The translations under genes and the position numbers were made by a program. Shown here one piece after another: positions 8,775 through 17,694 of a stretch of DNA of 64,000 nt (positions within the stretch are counted from its first letter, which is position 1; each line of letters begins with the position of its first letter). The notes under the pieces are model-generated. The model was not told where the DNA came from, ran no database searches, and saw nothing but the letters and a program-made list of their open reading frames with translations. The stretch comes from Catellatospora tritici (GTDB lineage Bacteria > Actinomycetota > Actinomycetes > Mycobacteriales > Micromonosporaceae), in the NCBI RefSeq assembly GCF_019083965.1, contig NZ_JAHRCY010000006.1:411791-475790 (forward strand), written 5' to 3'.

Positions 8775-11039
8775 ATGCGATCACCAACGCGCCGCTTCGC
8801 GTTGCTCGCCGCCACGACCGCGTCCCTGCTTGCCGCGGGCACCCTCGTGGCGGTCAGTGCGGCGGCAGCCGCAGGCTGCAGCGTCAGTTACAAAGTCACC
8901 AACGAGTGGCAGGGTGGCTTCGGCACCGACATCACCATCACCAACCTCGGCGACCCGATCACCAGCTGGGCCCTGACCTGGGCATACCCGGCGGGGCAGA
9001 CGGTGGGCCAGTTCTGGAACGCCGAACTCAGCCAGTCCGGCGTGAACGTCACCGCGCGCAACGTCAGCTACAACGGCAGCCTCGGCACCGGCGGCACCGC
9101 CAACTTCGGCTTCAACGGCAGCTGGACCACCAGCAACCCCGCCCCGACGTCGTTCGCCCTCAACGGCACCACCTGCACCGGCGGCACCACGCCGACCTCG
9201 CCGAGCGCGTCCGCGTCCGCGTCACCGTCACCTTCGCGCAGCGCCTCGCCGAGCCCCAGCCCGAGCGCCCCGGCCAGCCCCAGCCCGTCGCCGTCGACCC
9301 CGACCGGGCCGAACGGGCGGCACCAGGCCGAGAAGCTGGACCGAGGGCTGATCAGCGTACGGTCGGGCAGCGGCAACCTGGTCTCGTGGCGCCTGCTCGC
9401 CGGTGACGCCGCCACCACCGGCTTCAACGTGTACCGGGGCAGCACCAAGGTCAACGCCTCGCCGATCACCGACTCCACCAACTACCTCGACAGCGGCGCC
9501 GCCGCGGGCAGCGCGTACACGGTGCGGGCGGTCGTGAACGGGGTCGAACAGGCCGCGTCGGCGGCGGCGCTGCAGTTCACCAACGGCTACCTCGACGTGC
9601 CGATCCAGAACCCCGGCGGGTACGTCGCCAACGACGCCTCCGTCGGCGACCTGGACGGCGACGGCGTCTACGAGATCGTCCTCAAGTGGGACCCGACCAA
9701 CTCCAAGGACAACTCGCAGGCCGGTGTCACCAGCAACGTCTACGTGGACGCGTACAAGCTCAACGGCACCCGGCTGTGGCGCATCGACCTGGGCCGCAAC
9801 ATCCGGGCCGGGGCCCACTACACCCAGTTCCAGGTGTACGACTACGACGGCGACGGCAAGGCCGAGGTGGCCATGAAGACCGCCGACGCGACCGTCGACG
9901 GCGGCGGCACCGTCATCGGCAGCGCCAGCGCCGACTACCGCAACTCCGACGGCTACATCCTGTCCGGACCCGAGTTCCTGACCATGTTCAACGGGCAGAC
10001 CGGCCGGGCCATGTCGACCGTCAACTACGACCCGCCGCGCGGCACGGTCTCGTCCTGGGGCGACAGCTACGGCAACCGCGTCGACCGCTTCCTCGCCGGT
10101 ACGGCGTACCTGGACGGGGCCCGGCCGTCGCTGATCATGGCGCGGGGCTACTACACCCGCACGGTCCTCGCGGCGTGGGACTTCCGCAACGGCAGCCTCA
10201 CCAAGCGGTGGACGTTCGACAGCAACGGCTCCGGCAACTCGGCGTACGCGGGCCAGGGCAACCACCAGCTCTCCATCGCCGACGTGGACGCCGACGGGCG
10301 CGACGAGATCATCTACGGCTCGATGGCGATCGACGACAACGGCGCGAAGCTGTGGAACACCGGCAACGGCCACGGCGACGCCATGCACGTCGGTGACCTC
10401 GACCCGGCCCGTGCCGGGCTGGAAGAGTTCAAGGTCGACGAGGACGGCAGCAAGCCGTCGTCGTGGGTGGCCGACGCGCGTACCGGCCAGGTCCTGTGGA
10501 CCACGCCCGCCAACGGCGACAACGGGCGCGGTGTCGCCGGTGACGTCTGGGCCGGTAGCGCCGGAGCCGAGAGCTGGTCGGCGGCCGACTCGGGGCTGCG
10601 GTCGGTGCGTACCGGCGGGGTGGTCAGCAGCCGCAAGCCCGGCTCGACCAACTTCCTCGCCTGGTGGGACGCCGACCCGGTACGGGAGCTGCTCGACGCC
10701 ACCCACATCGACAAGTACGGCACCGGCGGCGACACCCGGCTGCTGACCGGGTCGAACGTGCACTCCAACAACGGCACGAAGTCGACGCCGTCGCTGTCGG
10801 GTGACCTGTTCGGCGACTGGCGTGAAGAGGTGATCTGGCCGGTCACCGGGGATACCGCGTTGCGCATCTACAGCACCTCGACGCCGACCACCCGCCGCAT
10901 CTACACCCTGATGCACGACATCCAGTACCGCCTGGCCATCGCCTGGCAGAACACCGCCTACAACCAGCCGCCCCACCCGAGCTTCTTCATCGGCGACGGC
11001 ATGACCAGCGTTCCCACGCCCGACGTGTACCTCCGTTAG
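8775..11039 (+). CDS. secreted rhamnogalacturonan lyase, CBM2 plus PL11
   Basis: 754 residues; AGGAGAG lies four bases before the ATG. A signal peptide (residues 1-~36, cleaved after an Ala-rich stretch) precedes a family 2 carbohydrate-binding module (~37-137: CSVSYKVTNEWQGGFG, WALTWAYPAGQ, three surface Trp, Cys at both ends). A Ser/Pro/Ala linker (~138-178) follows. Residues ~181-754 are a PL11 rhamnogalacturonan lyase: EKLDRGLISV, repeated calcium-type DxDGDG loops (VGDLDGDG, YDYDGDGKAE, DVDADGRDE) and a C-terminal GDLFGDWREEVIW. PL11 enzymes cut the rhamnose-galacturonate backbone of pectin by beta-elimination outside the cell. Monocistronic here. Confidence 0.92.
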   Translation: MRSPTRRFALLAATTASLLAAGTLVAVSAAAAAGCSVSYKVTNEWQGGFGTDITITNLGDPITSWALTWAYPAGQTVGQFWNAELSQSGVNVTARNVSYNGSLGTGGTANFGFNGSWTTSNPAPTSFALNGTTCTGGTTPTSPSASASASPSPSRSASPSPSPSAPASPSPSPSTPTGPNGRHQAEKLDRGLISVRSGSGNLVSWRLLAGDAATTGFNVYRGSTKVNASPITDSTNYLDSGAAAGSAYTVRAVVNGVEQAASAAALQFTNGYLDVPIQNPGGYVANDASVGDLDGDGVYEIVLKWDPTNSKDNSQAGVTSNVYVDAYKLNGTRLWRIDLGRNIRAGAHYTQFQVYDYDGDGKAEVAMKTADATVDGGGTVIGSASADYRNSDGYILSGPEFLTMFNGQTGRAMSTVNYDPPRGTVSSWGDSYGNRVDRFLAGTAYLDGARPSLIMARGYYTRTVLAAWDFRNGSLTKRWTFDSNGSGNSAYAGQGNHQLSIADVDADGRDEIIYGSMAIDDNGAKLWNTGNGHGDAMHVGDLDPARAGLEEFKVDEDGSKPSSWVADARTGQVLWTTPANGDNGRGVAGDVWAGSAGAESWSAADSGLRSVRTGGVVSSRKPGSTNFLAWWDADPVRELLDATHIDKYGTGGDTRLLTGSNVHSNNGTKSTPSLSGDLFGDWREEVIWPVTGDTALRIYSTSTPTTRRIYTLMHDIQYRLAIAWQNTAYNQPPHPSFFIGDGMTSVPTPDVYLR

Positions 11040-11320
11040 ACAGTTTCCGGGGCCTGATCATGGCCTTGGGCCGCCACCGGGCCGTCAGGGCCGCTCCCGC
11101 CGAACGTCGTCAATGGCCCGGCGCGTGCGGTCCTGACTGCCTGGCAGCAGATGGGCGTGGAAGCTGGTCGCAGTGCGTCGCCGAGTCATGTAATTACGGG
11201 GTGAACTGCTACACCCCGCCGGGCCGCTGTTATCCGCACTCGATCTCACGACCATCCATGCCATCCGTAACCGAGAAGCCAAGGATCATCGACGGGATAC
11301 TGTGACTACAGTTCGCGTCC

Positions 11321-11661
11321 ATGGGACACGTCTTCGCCCGCCTCGCCGGTCACGGCCTGGTCCTGGTGCCGCATTGGCCGTACACCTTCGAACGCCCCGA
11401 TGCCGCGTCCGACGCTGTGGTGTGCTGATCGCCCCGGGCCAGACGGTCGTCGCCCGCCGCAAGATGGGCCCGGATGCGCAGGTTCTCGAGCTGGCGTATG
11501 AGCACGAGGGCGAGACGTGGTGGCAGGGTGTTTACCTGTACCCGCGCAAGGGCGGCCGCGTGCTTGTCTGCACCGCGCAGTCCCGCGAACCCGGCATCGC
11601 CGCCGCCCGCCACGGCGTGGAGTGGATGCTGGGCCTGAACCCGGAACTCGTGGGCAGATGA
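11321..11661 (+). pseudogene. small hypothetical gene with apparent frameshift
   Basis: From the ATG at 11321 the frame reads MGHVFARLAGHGLVLVPHWP and continues sensibly to a TGA at 11426-11428. The next frame then continues with VLIAPGQTVVARRK to a stop at 11661, giving a convincing C-terminal half (YEHEGETWWQGVYLYPRKGG). Joining the halves gives an uninterrupted protein of about 113 residues, so one base has been lost or gained near 11415-11424, or this is a sequencing error. Alternatively the GTG at 11422 starts a separate coupled ORF. No known function. The 281 bases upstream (11040-11320) hold no supported gene. Confidence 0.5.
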
Positions 11662-11774
11662 CGCCTGGTACCGCATGTGCTTGGCGGAACGGCGTCGGAG
11701 GATGTTGACGCCTGGTCATGATCGAATAGGTTTGGTGCCGCTGCCAGGGAAGTTCGGCTCAGCGCCACTTCCGG

Positions 11775-12101
11775 TTACCGGCGGATAACCGCAGGCCCAA
11801 TCACAGGGCCGCGCAGGTTCGCTACCGGATACCAGACTCCGCGCCACGCCGGGTTGCCCAGTGGGCCGCGCCAATTGGGGTCGATGGGCGGATTGCGTAG
11901 CGTGCGTTCGAGGGGTGGCAGGGGCTCGCCTGCGAAGTCTTCAAGCAGGCGAAGGCAGTCCTGCTCGTCGTAGCCGGTCACGCCCGCTCCCCGCTCGAGG
12001 ATCAGGTACAGGCGCGTACCCCCGTCGAGGCGGACCTCGCCTGGCCCCAGCGGCGGTGGTCGATGCGGGCTCCAACCGACACCAGCCCGATGGCACAACA
12101 C
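11775..12101 (-). CDS. small hypothetical protein, WRGxWYP family
   Basis: 108 residues if the ATG at 12101 is used; the conserved part begins near residue 28 (GTRLYLIL) and a later start is possible. It shares VTGxDxxDCLxLL, a Pro-rich centre and WRGVWYPVANLRG with the 99-residue protein at 63267 (WRGIWYPPENIRG), so the two are paralogues of an undescribed small family. No membrane segment or signal. Such small accessory proteins next to immunity-like genes may be part of toxin/immunity islands, but that is inference from context only. Confidence 0.6.
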   Translation of the reverse strand: MLCHRAGVGWSPHRPPPLGPGEVRLDGGTRLYLILERGAGVTGYDEQDCLRLLEDFAGEPLPPLERTLRNPPIDPNWRGPLGNPAWRGVWYPVANLRGPVIGPAVIRR

Positions 12102-12138
12102 ACCAACGCCAACACTGGCACGCCCGTACGCTTCGGGC

Positions 12139-12450
12139 GTGGATCAGAAAGTGATCGCATTCGTGCACCGCAAGCTCGACGACGACGAACACCATGTCGT
12201 CGCGCTACAAGCGCTCGCACCTTCCGGCGTCGAAGTCACAACGGCCAGCACCATTCCGATGATCGACATGATCCGCGTGGTCCTCGATCTATACGCCGAG
12301 GTCGCACACTTGGACACGACCGAGGGTGCGAAGGAAAGTGACCCCTACGCTGCGGGGCGAGCCGCGGGACTTGGCCTGGCAGTCAGAAACCTCGCCCTGA
12401 TCTACCGCGCCGACCTCATCTTCGGCGACGGCTGGGACCAGTGCGACTGA
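12139..12450 (+). CDS. small hypothetical protein, DUF6221-like
   Basis: 103 residues. The N-terminus MDQKVIAFVHRKLDDDE and C-terminal NLALIYRADLIFGDGWDQ follow the layout of DUF6221-type actinobacterial proteins (charged N-terminal helix, C-terminal LLALPYADHPDY..W-like motif), although the match is diverged. Cytosolic, acidic, no catalytic residues evident. Divergent from the WRGxWYP gene with 37 bases between starts, so the promoters must overlap. Function unknown. Confidence 0.55.
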   Translation: MDQKVIAFVHRKLDDDEHHVVALQALAPSGVEVTTASTIPMIDMIRVVLDLYAEVAHLDTTEGAKESDPYAAGRAAGLGLAVRNLALIYRADLIFGDGWDQCD

Positions 12451-12631
12451 CTGAGTCCAATGCCGATACCGGCCCCGGCAAAGATCACCGCGACCAACGG
12501 CCTGAACAGGCTCCATTGGCTGTCAGGCTCCATTGGTGTCCAGTCCCAGGTCCTGCTTGACCGAATCGTCACAGTAGCCGCTTTACGTCGAGAGCCGAGC
12601 AACCGATGCCGGATCTGCGACGATCGACGCT

Positions 12632-13159
12632 GTGCAGAAGTCTCTTCCTGAACAGCGAGTGATCCGTAAGGCGCGGCCCAATCGGGCTCCCGGAAGGGTT
12701 GTGCGCGTCCCGCTGGGTGATGGCCGCTTCGCCTACGGTCGGCAGCTGTGGTCGGTGAACGCCGAGTTCTATGACCATGTCGACCTGTCCGAGAAGCCCA
12801 TCGATCTACTGGAGCTGGTGGAGAAGCCGGTTGCCTTCACCGTCTGGGTATCGGACCGCTGCTTCAAGCGCAACGGCCGCTGGACACTCCTCGACTCGGT
12901 GCCGCTGCTGGAGCGCGAACTGCGGCGCCTGGACGTCAAGTTCCAGCAGGACGTGACTGGCCAAGCCATAACGATCGCCTCCCGATCGTGCCCACCGTCG
13001 CTGTACTTCAGCAGAAGGCTGGCGACGGCCGAGGAATGCGAGAACGTCGAGCGGGAGGCCATCTGGAGCCCTGAACATGTCGAGGACCGCCTCCGCGATC
13101 ACTTCGACGGCCGCCCGAACAAGTGGGTGGAGTCGCTACGCCCCAAGGCCCGTCCCTGA
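12632..13159 (+). CDS. Imm26-like immunity family protein
   Basis: 175 residues from a GTG. RVVRVPLGDGRFAYGRQLW at residues ~23-41 is the hallmark of the immunity-26 family (an SH3-like barrel in which a protein states its PLxDGRFAYGxV motif), followed by FYDHVDL. Imm26 proteins neutralise contact-dependent or polymorphic toxins in other bacteria; here no toxin gene is adjacent, so it is either an orphan immunity gene or has another role. The 180 bases upstream contain no supported gene. Confidence 0.62.
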   Translation: MQKSLPEQRVIRKARPNRAPGRVVRVPLGDGRFAYGRQLWSVNAEFYDHVDLSEKPIDLLELVEKPVAFTVWVSDRCFKRNGRWTLLDSVPLLERELRRLDVKFQQDVTGQAITIASRSCPPSLYFSRRLATAEECENVEREAIWSPEHVEDRLRDHFDGRPNKWVESLRPKARP

Positions 13160-13319
13160 CCGGACTGCGCCGCCGACGGCCGAAGCGCGAACCGTCGATC
13201 ATCTCAGGCAGCTTCTGGGACGCCGACGTAAAGCATCTACCGCGACAACACAGCCGGGCTGTCTGTGGTTGGTGAACTGGTGATTCACCGACTGGCCAAC
13301 ATCAAGTACTGTACCGCGC

Positions 13320-13742
13320 ATGATGGCGGGGGACGTGTCGGGCGAGGTCCGGCGATGGAAGCTTGTCGCGTTCGCAAGCGCGCTTGTCGCGGTGGCAGCC
13401 GTGGCCGGGTTGATCGGCTGGGTCGCCCGCGGCTCGGGTGATGCCAACGTCGCTACGAACGCGACCTTCGCCGGAGGTGGTCAGAGCATATGCCACGAGA
13501 CATCGGACACCAGATTCCGGATCGGCACAGTCGTCAAGATCCTCGGTGCCAATGGTAACGATCTTGCGAATGGCAAGATCGTTACGGAACCCGTGTATAC
13601 GAACGGGGTCTGTCGTCAAGAGTTCCTGGTGGACGGCATCCCCGGTGGGCGGGGTATCTACCTGGTCAAGATCGGGCGGTGGCAACACCCGGTCTCGGAA
13701 GATCAGCTCCGCACGAATATGGCGGAGTTTTCGCTGAACTGA
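13320..13742 (+). CDS. membrane-anchored hypothetical protein
   Basis: 140 residues; starts at 13320 (ATG ATG) or possibly at the GTG at 13335. A single N-terminal membrane helix (~residues 14-36, LVAFASALVAVAAVAGLIGW) with positive residues before it predicts an Nin-Cout anchor. The ~100-residue outside domain carries two cysteines (SICHET, GVCRQEF) that could form a disulfide. Codon use is less G/C-biased than in the large neighbours, as in the other genes of this 11-14 kb patch. A perfect 13-bp hairpin lies inside the coding region (13555-13585). Confidence 0.6.
   Translation: MMAGDVSGEVRRWKLVAFASALVAVAAVAGLIGWVARGSGDANVATNATFAGGGQSICHETSDTRFRIGTVVKILGANGNDLANGKIVTEPVYTNGVCRQEFLVDGIPGGRGIYLVKIGRWQHPVSEDQLRTNMAEFSLN
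13555..13585. repeat. perfect 13-bp hairpin inside coding sequence
   Basis: Arms 13555-13567 (GTAACGATCTTGC) and 13573-13585 are exact reverse complements around a five-base GAATG loop. It is in frame within the membrane-anchored gene, so it is not a terminator for that gene; it could affect mRNA structure or be a protein-binding site. Confidence 0.8.
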
Positions 13743-13855
13743 GAGCGCACAGGAAGCAGGAGCGCCGTCAAGCCTCGGGCCCGATCCGGCCCGTCAGGGC
13801 CGCATCGCCGAACAGGCCAGCAACGTACCGCCGGTACGGTCCTGGCTGCTCGGTA

Positions 13856-14125
13856 ATGTCTACTGTTGTGAACTTCGCAGCTGGTGCCCCCAGCCGGTGG
13901 GTGGTGACCCTACGGTCCGGCGCTGTCATCGATCTCGCCGCGGACGGATACACCGACGTCGACGGGAATCTGATCTTCACCATCCTCGTCGACGCTTCCC
14001 TGGAGGAGCAGGCTGAGATGGTCATTACCTGGCGGGTCCCGAGTAACCCGACGACGGTGGGCGTCCTTGTCGCCAGAATTCCGGCCGCCGATGTGGTCGG
14101 CGTGGAAACCGCGCCGTCGTGGTAG
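13856..14125 (+). CDS. small hypothetical protein
   Basis: 89 residues from the ATG at 13856; the frame is open upstream but the residues there look random. The product is predicted all-beta (WVVTLRSGAVIDLAADGY, FTILVDASLEEQAEMVITWR) with no membrane segment and no recognised motif. It is 113 bases from the stop of the membrane-anchored gene in the same direction and could be co-transcribed. Function unknown. Confidence 0.55.
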   Translation: MSTVVNFAAGAPSRWVVTLRSGAVIDLAADGYTDVDGNLIFTILVDASLEEQAEMVITWRVPSNPTTVGVLVARIPAADVVGVETAPSW

Positions 14126-14223
14126 CGGCGACGGCTGCTTGAGACGCTGAGGCGAACGCTCACGCCATCCGAGCGGGGTTCGGGGCGCAGGACCGCACGC
14201 GCGCCAGAGATCCGACCGTCGGC

Positions 14224-15192
14224 TCAGGTGAGCAGGAGCGGCAGGGTGAGCAGGTACGCGGCGAGCAGGATCAGGCCGTCGCGGCGGGTCAGGCGGCGGC
14301 GTCGGGCGAGCAGTCCCCAGGCCAGCAGCGTCGTGGCCAGCATCGCGACCAGCAGCGGGAGCGCGGCGCGGGCGGGCTCGGGCGTCGCGAACCCGATCAC
14401 GGCACCCCCGGCGAGGCTGTTGAACAGGTTGCTGCCGAACAGGTTGCCCACCACCAGGTCCGTCTCACCGCGCCGCTGACCCTGCACCGTGGTCACCAGC
14501 TCCGGCAGCGACGTGCCCAGCGCGACCAGCGTGAACCCGATGACGACCTGCGGCACACCGAGGCTCTCGGCGATCGCGGAGGCGTTGGCGACCAGCAGCT
14601 GCGCCCCGGCCAGCACCCCGAGCAGCCCGAGCACGGTGCGGACCGGTTCGGCCCAGGCGGGCAGCCGTGAGCTGCGGTCGGTGACCGGCCCGCCGGTCTG
14701 CTCGAACTCGGCCACCTCGTCGGCCAGGCGCTGATCGCCCGTACGCGCCCAGCGCACCAGCAGCCACAGCGCCGCGACGCCCGCCACGGCCAGCACCAGC
14801 GCGGTGGCCGGGGCCAGGCGCCACCCGGCGAGCACCGCGAACAGCAGCACCGAGGCGACGGCCAGCGGCACCTCGCGGCGGATCACCGACGAGGCGACCA
14901 TGACCGGGGCGAGCAGTGCCGCGATGCCCAGGATCAGGGTCAGGTTGAGGATGTTGGAGCCGACCAGGTTGCCCAGCGCGATCCCGGCGTCGCCCCGACC
15001 GGCGGCCAGCCCCGACACCAGCAGCTCGGGTGCGCTGGTGCCGAGCCCGATCACGACCACGCCGACGACGACCGGGTTGATCCGCAGGCGGGTGGCCAGC
15101 CGCGAGGAGCCCAGCACCAGGTGGTCGGCGGCATAGGTGAGCAGGGCCAGGCCGACCGCGGCTAGGACGAGCTGCAGGATCATGCGTCCCAT
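14224..15192 (-). CDS. CaxA/YrbG-type sodium/calcium exchanger
   Basis: 322 residues, about ten membrane helices. The two alpha repeats of the CaCA superfamily are clear: GLGTSAPELLVS with GNLVGSNILNLTLILG in the first half, and ALGTSLPELVTTV with GNLFGSNLFNSLAGG in the second. The Glu in each (S/T)xPE is the cation ligand. Such proteins exchange Na+ or H+ for Ca2+ across the membrane. The central loop (~160-180) is charged and cytosolic. Start at 15192 (MGRM) or 15183; no adjacent calcium-related gene. Confidence 0.92.
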   Translation of the reverse strand: MGRMILQLVLAAVGLALLTYAADHLVLGSSRLATRLRINPVVVGVVVIGLGTSAPELLVSGLAAGRGDAGIALGNLVGSNILNLTLILGIAALLAPVMVASSVIRREVPLAVASVLLFAVLAGWRLAPATALVLAVAGVAALWLLVRWARTGDQRLADEVAEFEQTGGPVTDRSSRLPAWAEPVRTVLGLLGVLAGAQLLVANASAIAESLGVPQVVIGFTLVALGTSLPELVTTVQGQRRGETDLVVGNLFGSNLFNSLAGGAVIGFATPEPARAALPLLVAMLATTLLAWGLLARRRRLTRRDGLILLAAYLLTLPLLLT

Positions 15193-15219
15193 CCGACCAC
15201 GTCCGGCCCGACCCGGCCG

Positions 15220-15654
15220 CTATCTGGCGTCGTTTCGGATCGTCGCGGCGGTGGCGGCGTATAGCGCGGTGGCGGCCGCGAGGTGCTGCCCGTCCACCGC
15301 CTCGCCGAGCTGCGGGTCGTACGCCTGCAGCCCGGTCTCCTCCGCCAGGATGGCCGCCGCCTGGTACATCAGCGCCATGACCCGCTCGGCCGTGGCGCCG
15401 GTGTGCCAGTACGGCGCGCTGACGGCGGCCTCGGCGCCCCAGCACTCGACCTGGATGCCGGTGGCCTCGTCGTCGAGCTCGTCGCCGTGGTCGACCGCGT
15501 CGGGCAGCAGTTCGCGCACCCGGGCGGTGATGCGCGCCCAGACCGCCGGGTCGGCGTCGGCGAGTTCCTCGTCGTCGGCCAGTTCGGCCGCTTCGAGTGC
15601 GTCGTCCCAGTCCTGGCCCGGGTCGCGCGGGATGATGGTCAAGTCGTAACTCAC
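15220..15654 (-). CDS. acidic hypothetical protein
   Basis: 144 residues, starting MSYDLTIIPRDPGQDWDDAL. Strongly acidic first half and Ala-rich helical second half (TAERVMALMYQAAAILAEETG). No signal or membrane helix. Homologues of this type occur in actinomycetes without a known role. It lies between the exchanger and the DUF4232 operon, 27 bases from the former and 18 from the latter on the same strand, so it could be the tail of the operon that starts at 19929. Confidence 0.7.
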   Translation of the reverse strand: MSYDLTIIPRDPGQDWDDALEAAELADDEELADADPAVWARITARVRELLPDAVDHGDELDDEATGIQVECWGAEAAVSAPYWHTGATAERVMALMYQAAAILAEETGLQAYDPQLGEAVDGQHLAAATALYAATAATIRNDAR

Positions 15655-15672
15655 CGCGACAGGTTAGCGGGC

Positions 15673-16617
15673 CTAACCGACACGGACGGTCGCAGTCGCG
15701 GTCGGGCCGACGCCGCTGGCCTCGGTGATCGCCCATTCCAGCTCGAACTGCTCCGCCGGTACGAAGTCCGGGATGTGCAGGCGCATCGCGAACCTGACCG
15801 AGCCGCCCGCCGGGATGACCTCGGGCCCGCAGTTGAGCCGGTAGACGCCGCCCGCCTTCCACAGCATCTGCCGGTAGACGGGGCACGGGTCGAGCGCGAG
15901 CGGGGCGGTGCCCGGGTTGGTGAGGGTCACCGTGTAGTCGAGGTCGGTATCGGGAGCAACCTGGGCGGGGGCGTCGATGCGGGCGGTGAGAACGGCATAG
16001 CGCTGCGGCGGAGGCGCCACCTCGGCACGGTCGCGGTGCAGCTCGCCGACGCTGACCGGACAGGTGCCGGACAGGGTCACGTCGGGCAGGGGCAACTTTC
16101 GGCCGAGCAGCTGCAGCGAGATGTCGCGGTAGGTGCGGCCGTCGCCGCCGGTGCCGCACTGCACCGAGGTGCCCAGCATGAAGGCGGCCTGTTCACCGGG
16201 GTCGAGCGTCGCGGGCCGTTCCTGGTCGTCGAGGTTGCCCAGCCTCCCGTCACCGAGCTGGACCGGCACGGTCCGGCCCGCGCTGAGCAGCACCGGGTAG
16301 CCGCCGAGTGAGCAGCGGCCGCGGCCCGCGTTGCGGATCCCGACCGAGTAGAGCGTCATGCCGCCGGCGCCGTCCTGCCACCGCAGCTCGGCGGTGGCGG
16401 ACAGGTCGGCGCCGGTGCACGGCCTGGCGGTCGGCCGCACCGGGGCCGGTCCGACGGTCGGGAGATCGGTGGGCTCGTCGAGCCAGGGCACCGCGTCACC
16501 GAGGTGGCCGGTTGACGGGGACGGGGACGGGGACGGGCTTGGGGTGGCGGTGGTGGCGGGGTGGGCGGTGCATCCGGCGAGCATGAGCAGAGCGCAGAGG
16601 ATTGCCGTACGACGCAT
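15673..16617 (-). CDS. DUF4232 lipoprotein, copy C
   Basis: 314 residues from the ATG at 16617. A lipoprotein signal (LMLAGC, Cys16) is followed by a Ser/Pro spacer and a DUF4232 domain (PCTGADLSATAELR, IRNAGRGRCSLGGYPVLL, RPATLDPGEQAAF with paired Cys). A second Ig-like domain follows (LDYTVTLTNPGTAPLALDPC, IPAGGSVRFAMRLHIPD). Anchored on the outer face of the membrane, ligand unknown. It is the last of four paralogous genes behind an ECF sigma factor, 63 bases downstream of copy B. Confidence 0.8.
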   Translation of the reverse strand: MRRTAILCALLMLAGCTAHPATTATPSPSPSPSPSTGHLGDAVPWLDEPTDLPTVGPAPVRPTARPCTGADLSATAELRWQDGAGGMTLYSVGIRNAGRGRCSLGGYPVLLSAGRTVPVQLGDGRLGNLDDQERPATLDPGEQAAFMLGTSVQCGTGGDGRTYRDISLQLLGRKLPLPDVTLSGTCPVSVGELHRDRAEVAPPPQRYAVLTARIDAPAQVAPDTDLDYTVTLTNPGTAPLALDPCPVYRQMLWKAGGVYRLNCGPEVIPAGGSVRFAMRLHIPDFVPAEQFELEWAITEASGVGPTATATVRVG

Positions 16618-16679
16618 GGTTTCCACCTTCGGATCGGCGGCCGCCGCGAGACGGCGGACCGGGCGCAACGGTGTCGGAG

Positions 16680-17657
16680 CTACTCGACCAGGACCTGGGC
16701 GGATGCGGTCGGGCCGATGGCGCCCGGCTCGCGGACGGACCACTCCAGCTGCCAGGACTGGGCCGGGGTGTAGTCCGGTATGTGCAGGCGCATGGCGAAG
16801 CGCAGCGAACCGCCCGCCGGGATGGTGCCGGGGGCGCAGTTGAGCCGGTGGACTTCTACGCCCTTGTACAGCATCTCCATATAGGTCAGGCAGGGTTCGA
16901 GGGCGAGCGGTCGCCCACCGGTATTGGTCAGGGTGACGGTGTAGTCCAGGTCGGTGCCGGGCTTGGCCTTGGCGGGCGCCTCGATGCGCACCCGCACCCC
17001 GCTGTAGTGCGGCTCGGCCGAGAGGTCCCGCAGCAGCCGGTGGATGCCGGTGATGCCGATCGGGCAGCTGCCGTAGAGGCTCAGCTCCGGGATCGCGTAC
17101 TCCCGGTCCAGCAGTCGGACCGAGATGTCGGAGTAGGTGCGGCCGTCAACGCCGCCGCCGCACGAGTACGAGCTGCCGAGCACGAACCTGGCCCGCTCGC
17201 CGGGGTCGACGGTCGCCGGGCGCTCCTCGTACCCGGGCACGGTGAGGGTGCCCGGGTCGGTGTTGACCGGCACGGTCTTGCCCCCGCTGAACAGCACCGG
17301 GTACCCACCGATCGAACACCTGCTCGGGCCAGCGTTGCGGATCTCGATAAAGCTCTGCCGGGTGCCGGCGGCGCCGTTGTGCCCGACGAACTCGACGGTC
17401 GGCAGGTCCGCGGCGGTGCATGGCCGGGCGGCCGGCCGGGGGCTCTCCCGGCCCGGTCCGGGGAGGTCCGCCACGGTGAGGGCGTCGTCTCGCCAGGGCA
17501 CCGCATCCGGCGGCCAACCGCCGGACGTGATCGCGACGACGGTCGGCACGGCGCTCGAGACGACGGTCGGCGGGCCTGGCTCAGGCGTGGCGACCGGGGC
17601 CTCGGCGGAGCATCCCGCGAGCAGGAGAAGTGCGGACAGGACAGCCAGCGGACGCAT
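16680..17657 (-). CDS. DUF4232 lipoprotein, copy B
   Basis: 325 residues from the ATG at 17657; lipobox LLLLAGC. Same two-domain plan as its neighbours: PCTAADLPTVEFVGHNGAAG with IRNAGPSRCSIGGYPVLF (DUF4232), then LDYTVTLTNTGGRPLALEPC and IPAGGSLRFAMRLHIPDYTPAQSWQLEW. Six or more cysteines at the same places as in copies A and C suggest shared disulfides. Separated from copy A by 37 bases; co-transcription with the ECF operon is likely. Confidence 0.8.
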   Translation of the reverse strand: MRPLAVLSALLLLAGCSAEAPVATPEPGPPTVVSSAVPTVVAITSGGWPPDAVPWRDDALTVADLPGPGRESPRPAARPCTAADLPTVEFVGHNGAAGTRQSFIEIRNAGPSRCSIGGYPVLFSGGKTVPVNTDPGTLTVPGYEERPATVDPGERARFVLGSSYSCGGGVDGRTYSDISVRLLDREYAIPELSLYGSCPIGITGIHRLLRDLSAEPHYSGVRVRIEAPAKAKPGTDLDYTVTLTNTGGRPLALEPCLTYMEMLYKGVEVHRLNCAPGTIPAGGSLRFAMRLHIPDYTPAQSWQLEWSVREPGAIGPTASAQVLVE

Positions 17658-17694
17658 GCTTGCCACCTTCAGGGACGGGTGCGGGACGGCGGTA

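Noticed and set aside
12402..12527. Minus-strand small ORF with a hydrophobic stretch (PLVAVIFAGAGIGIGLSQ)
   Set aside because: Could be a small membrane peptide, but it overlaps the end of the DUF6221-like gene and has no ribosome-binding site.
14465..16159. 564-codon minus-strand ORF spanning the exchanger and DUF4232 genes
   Set aside because: Arg/Ala/Gly shadow frame overlapping three well-supported genes on the same strand.
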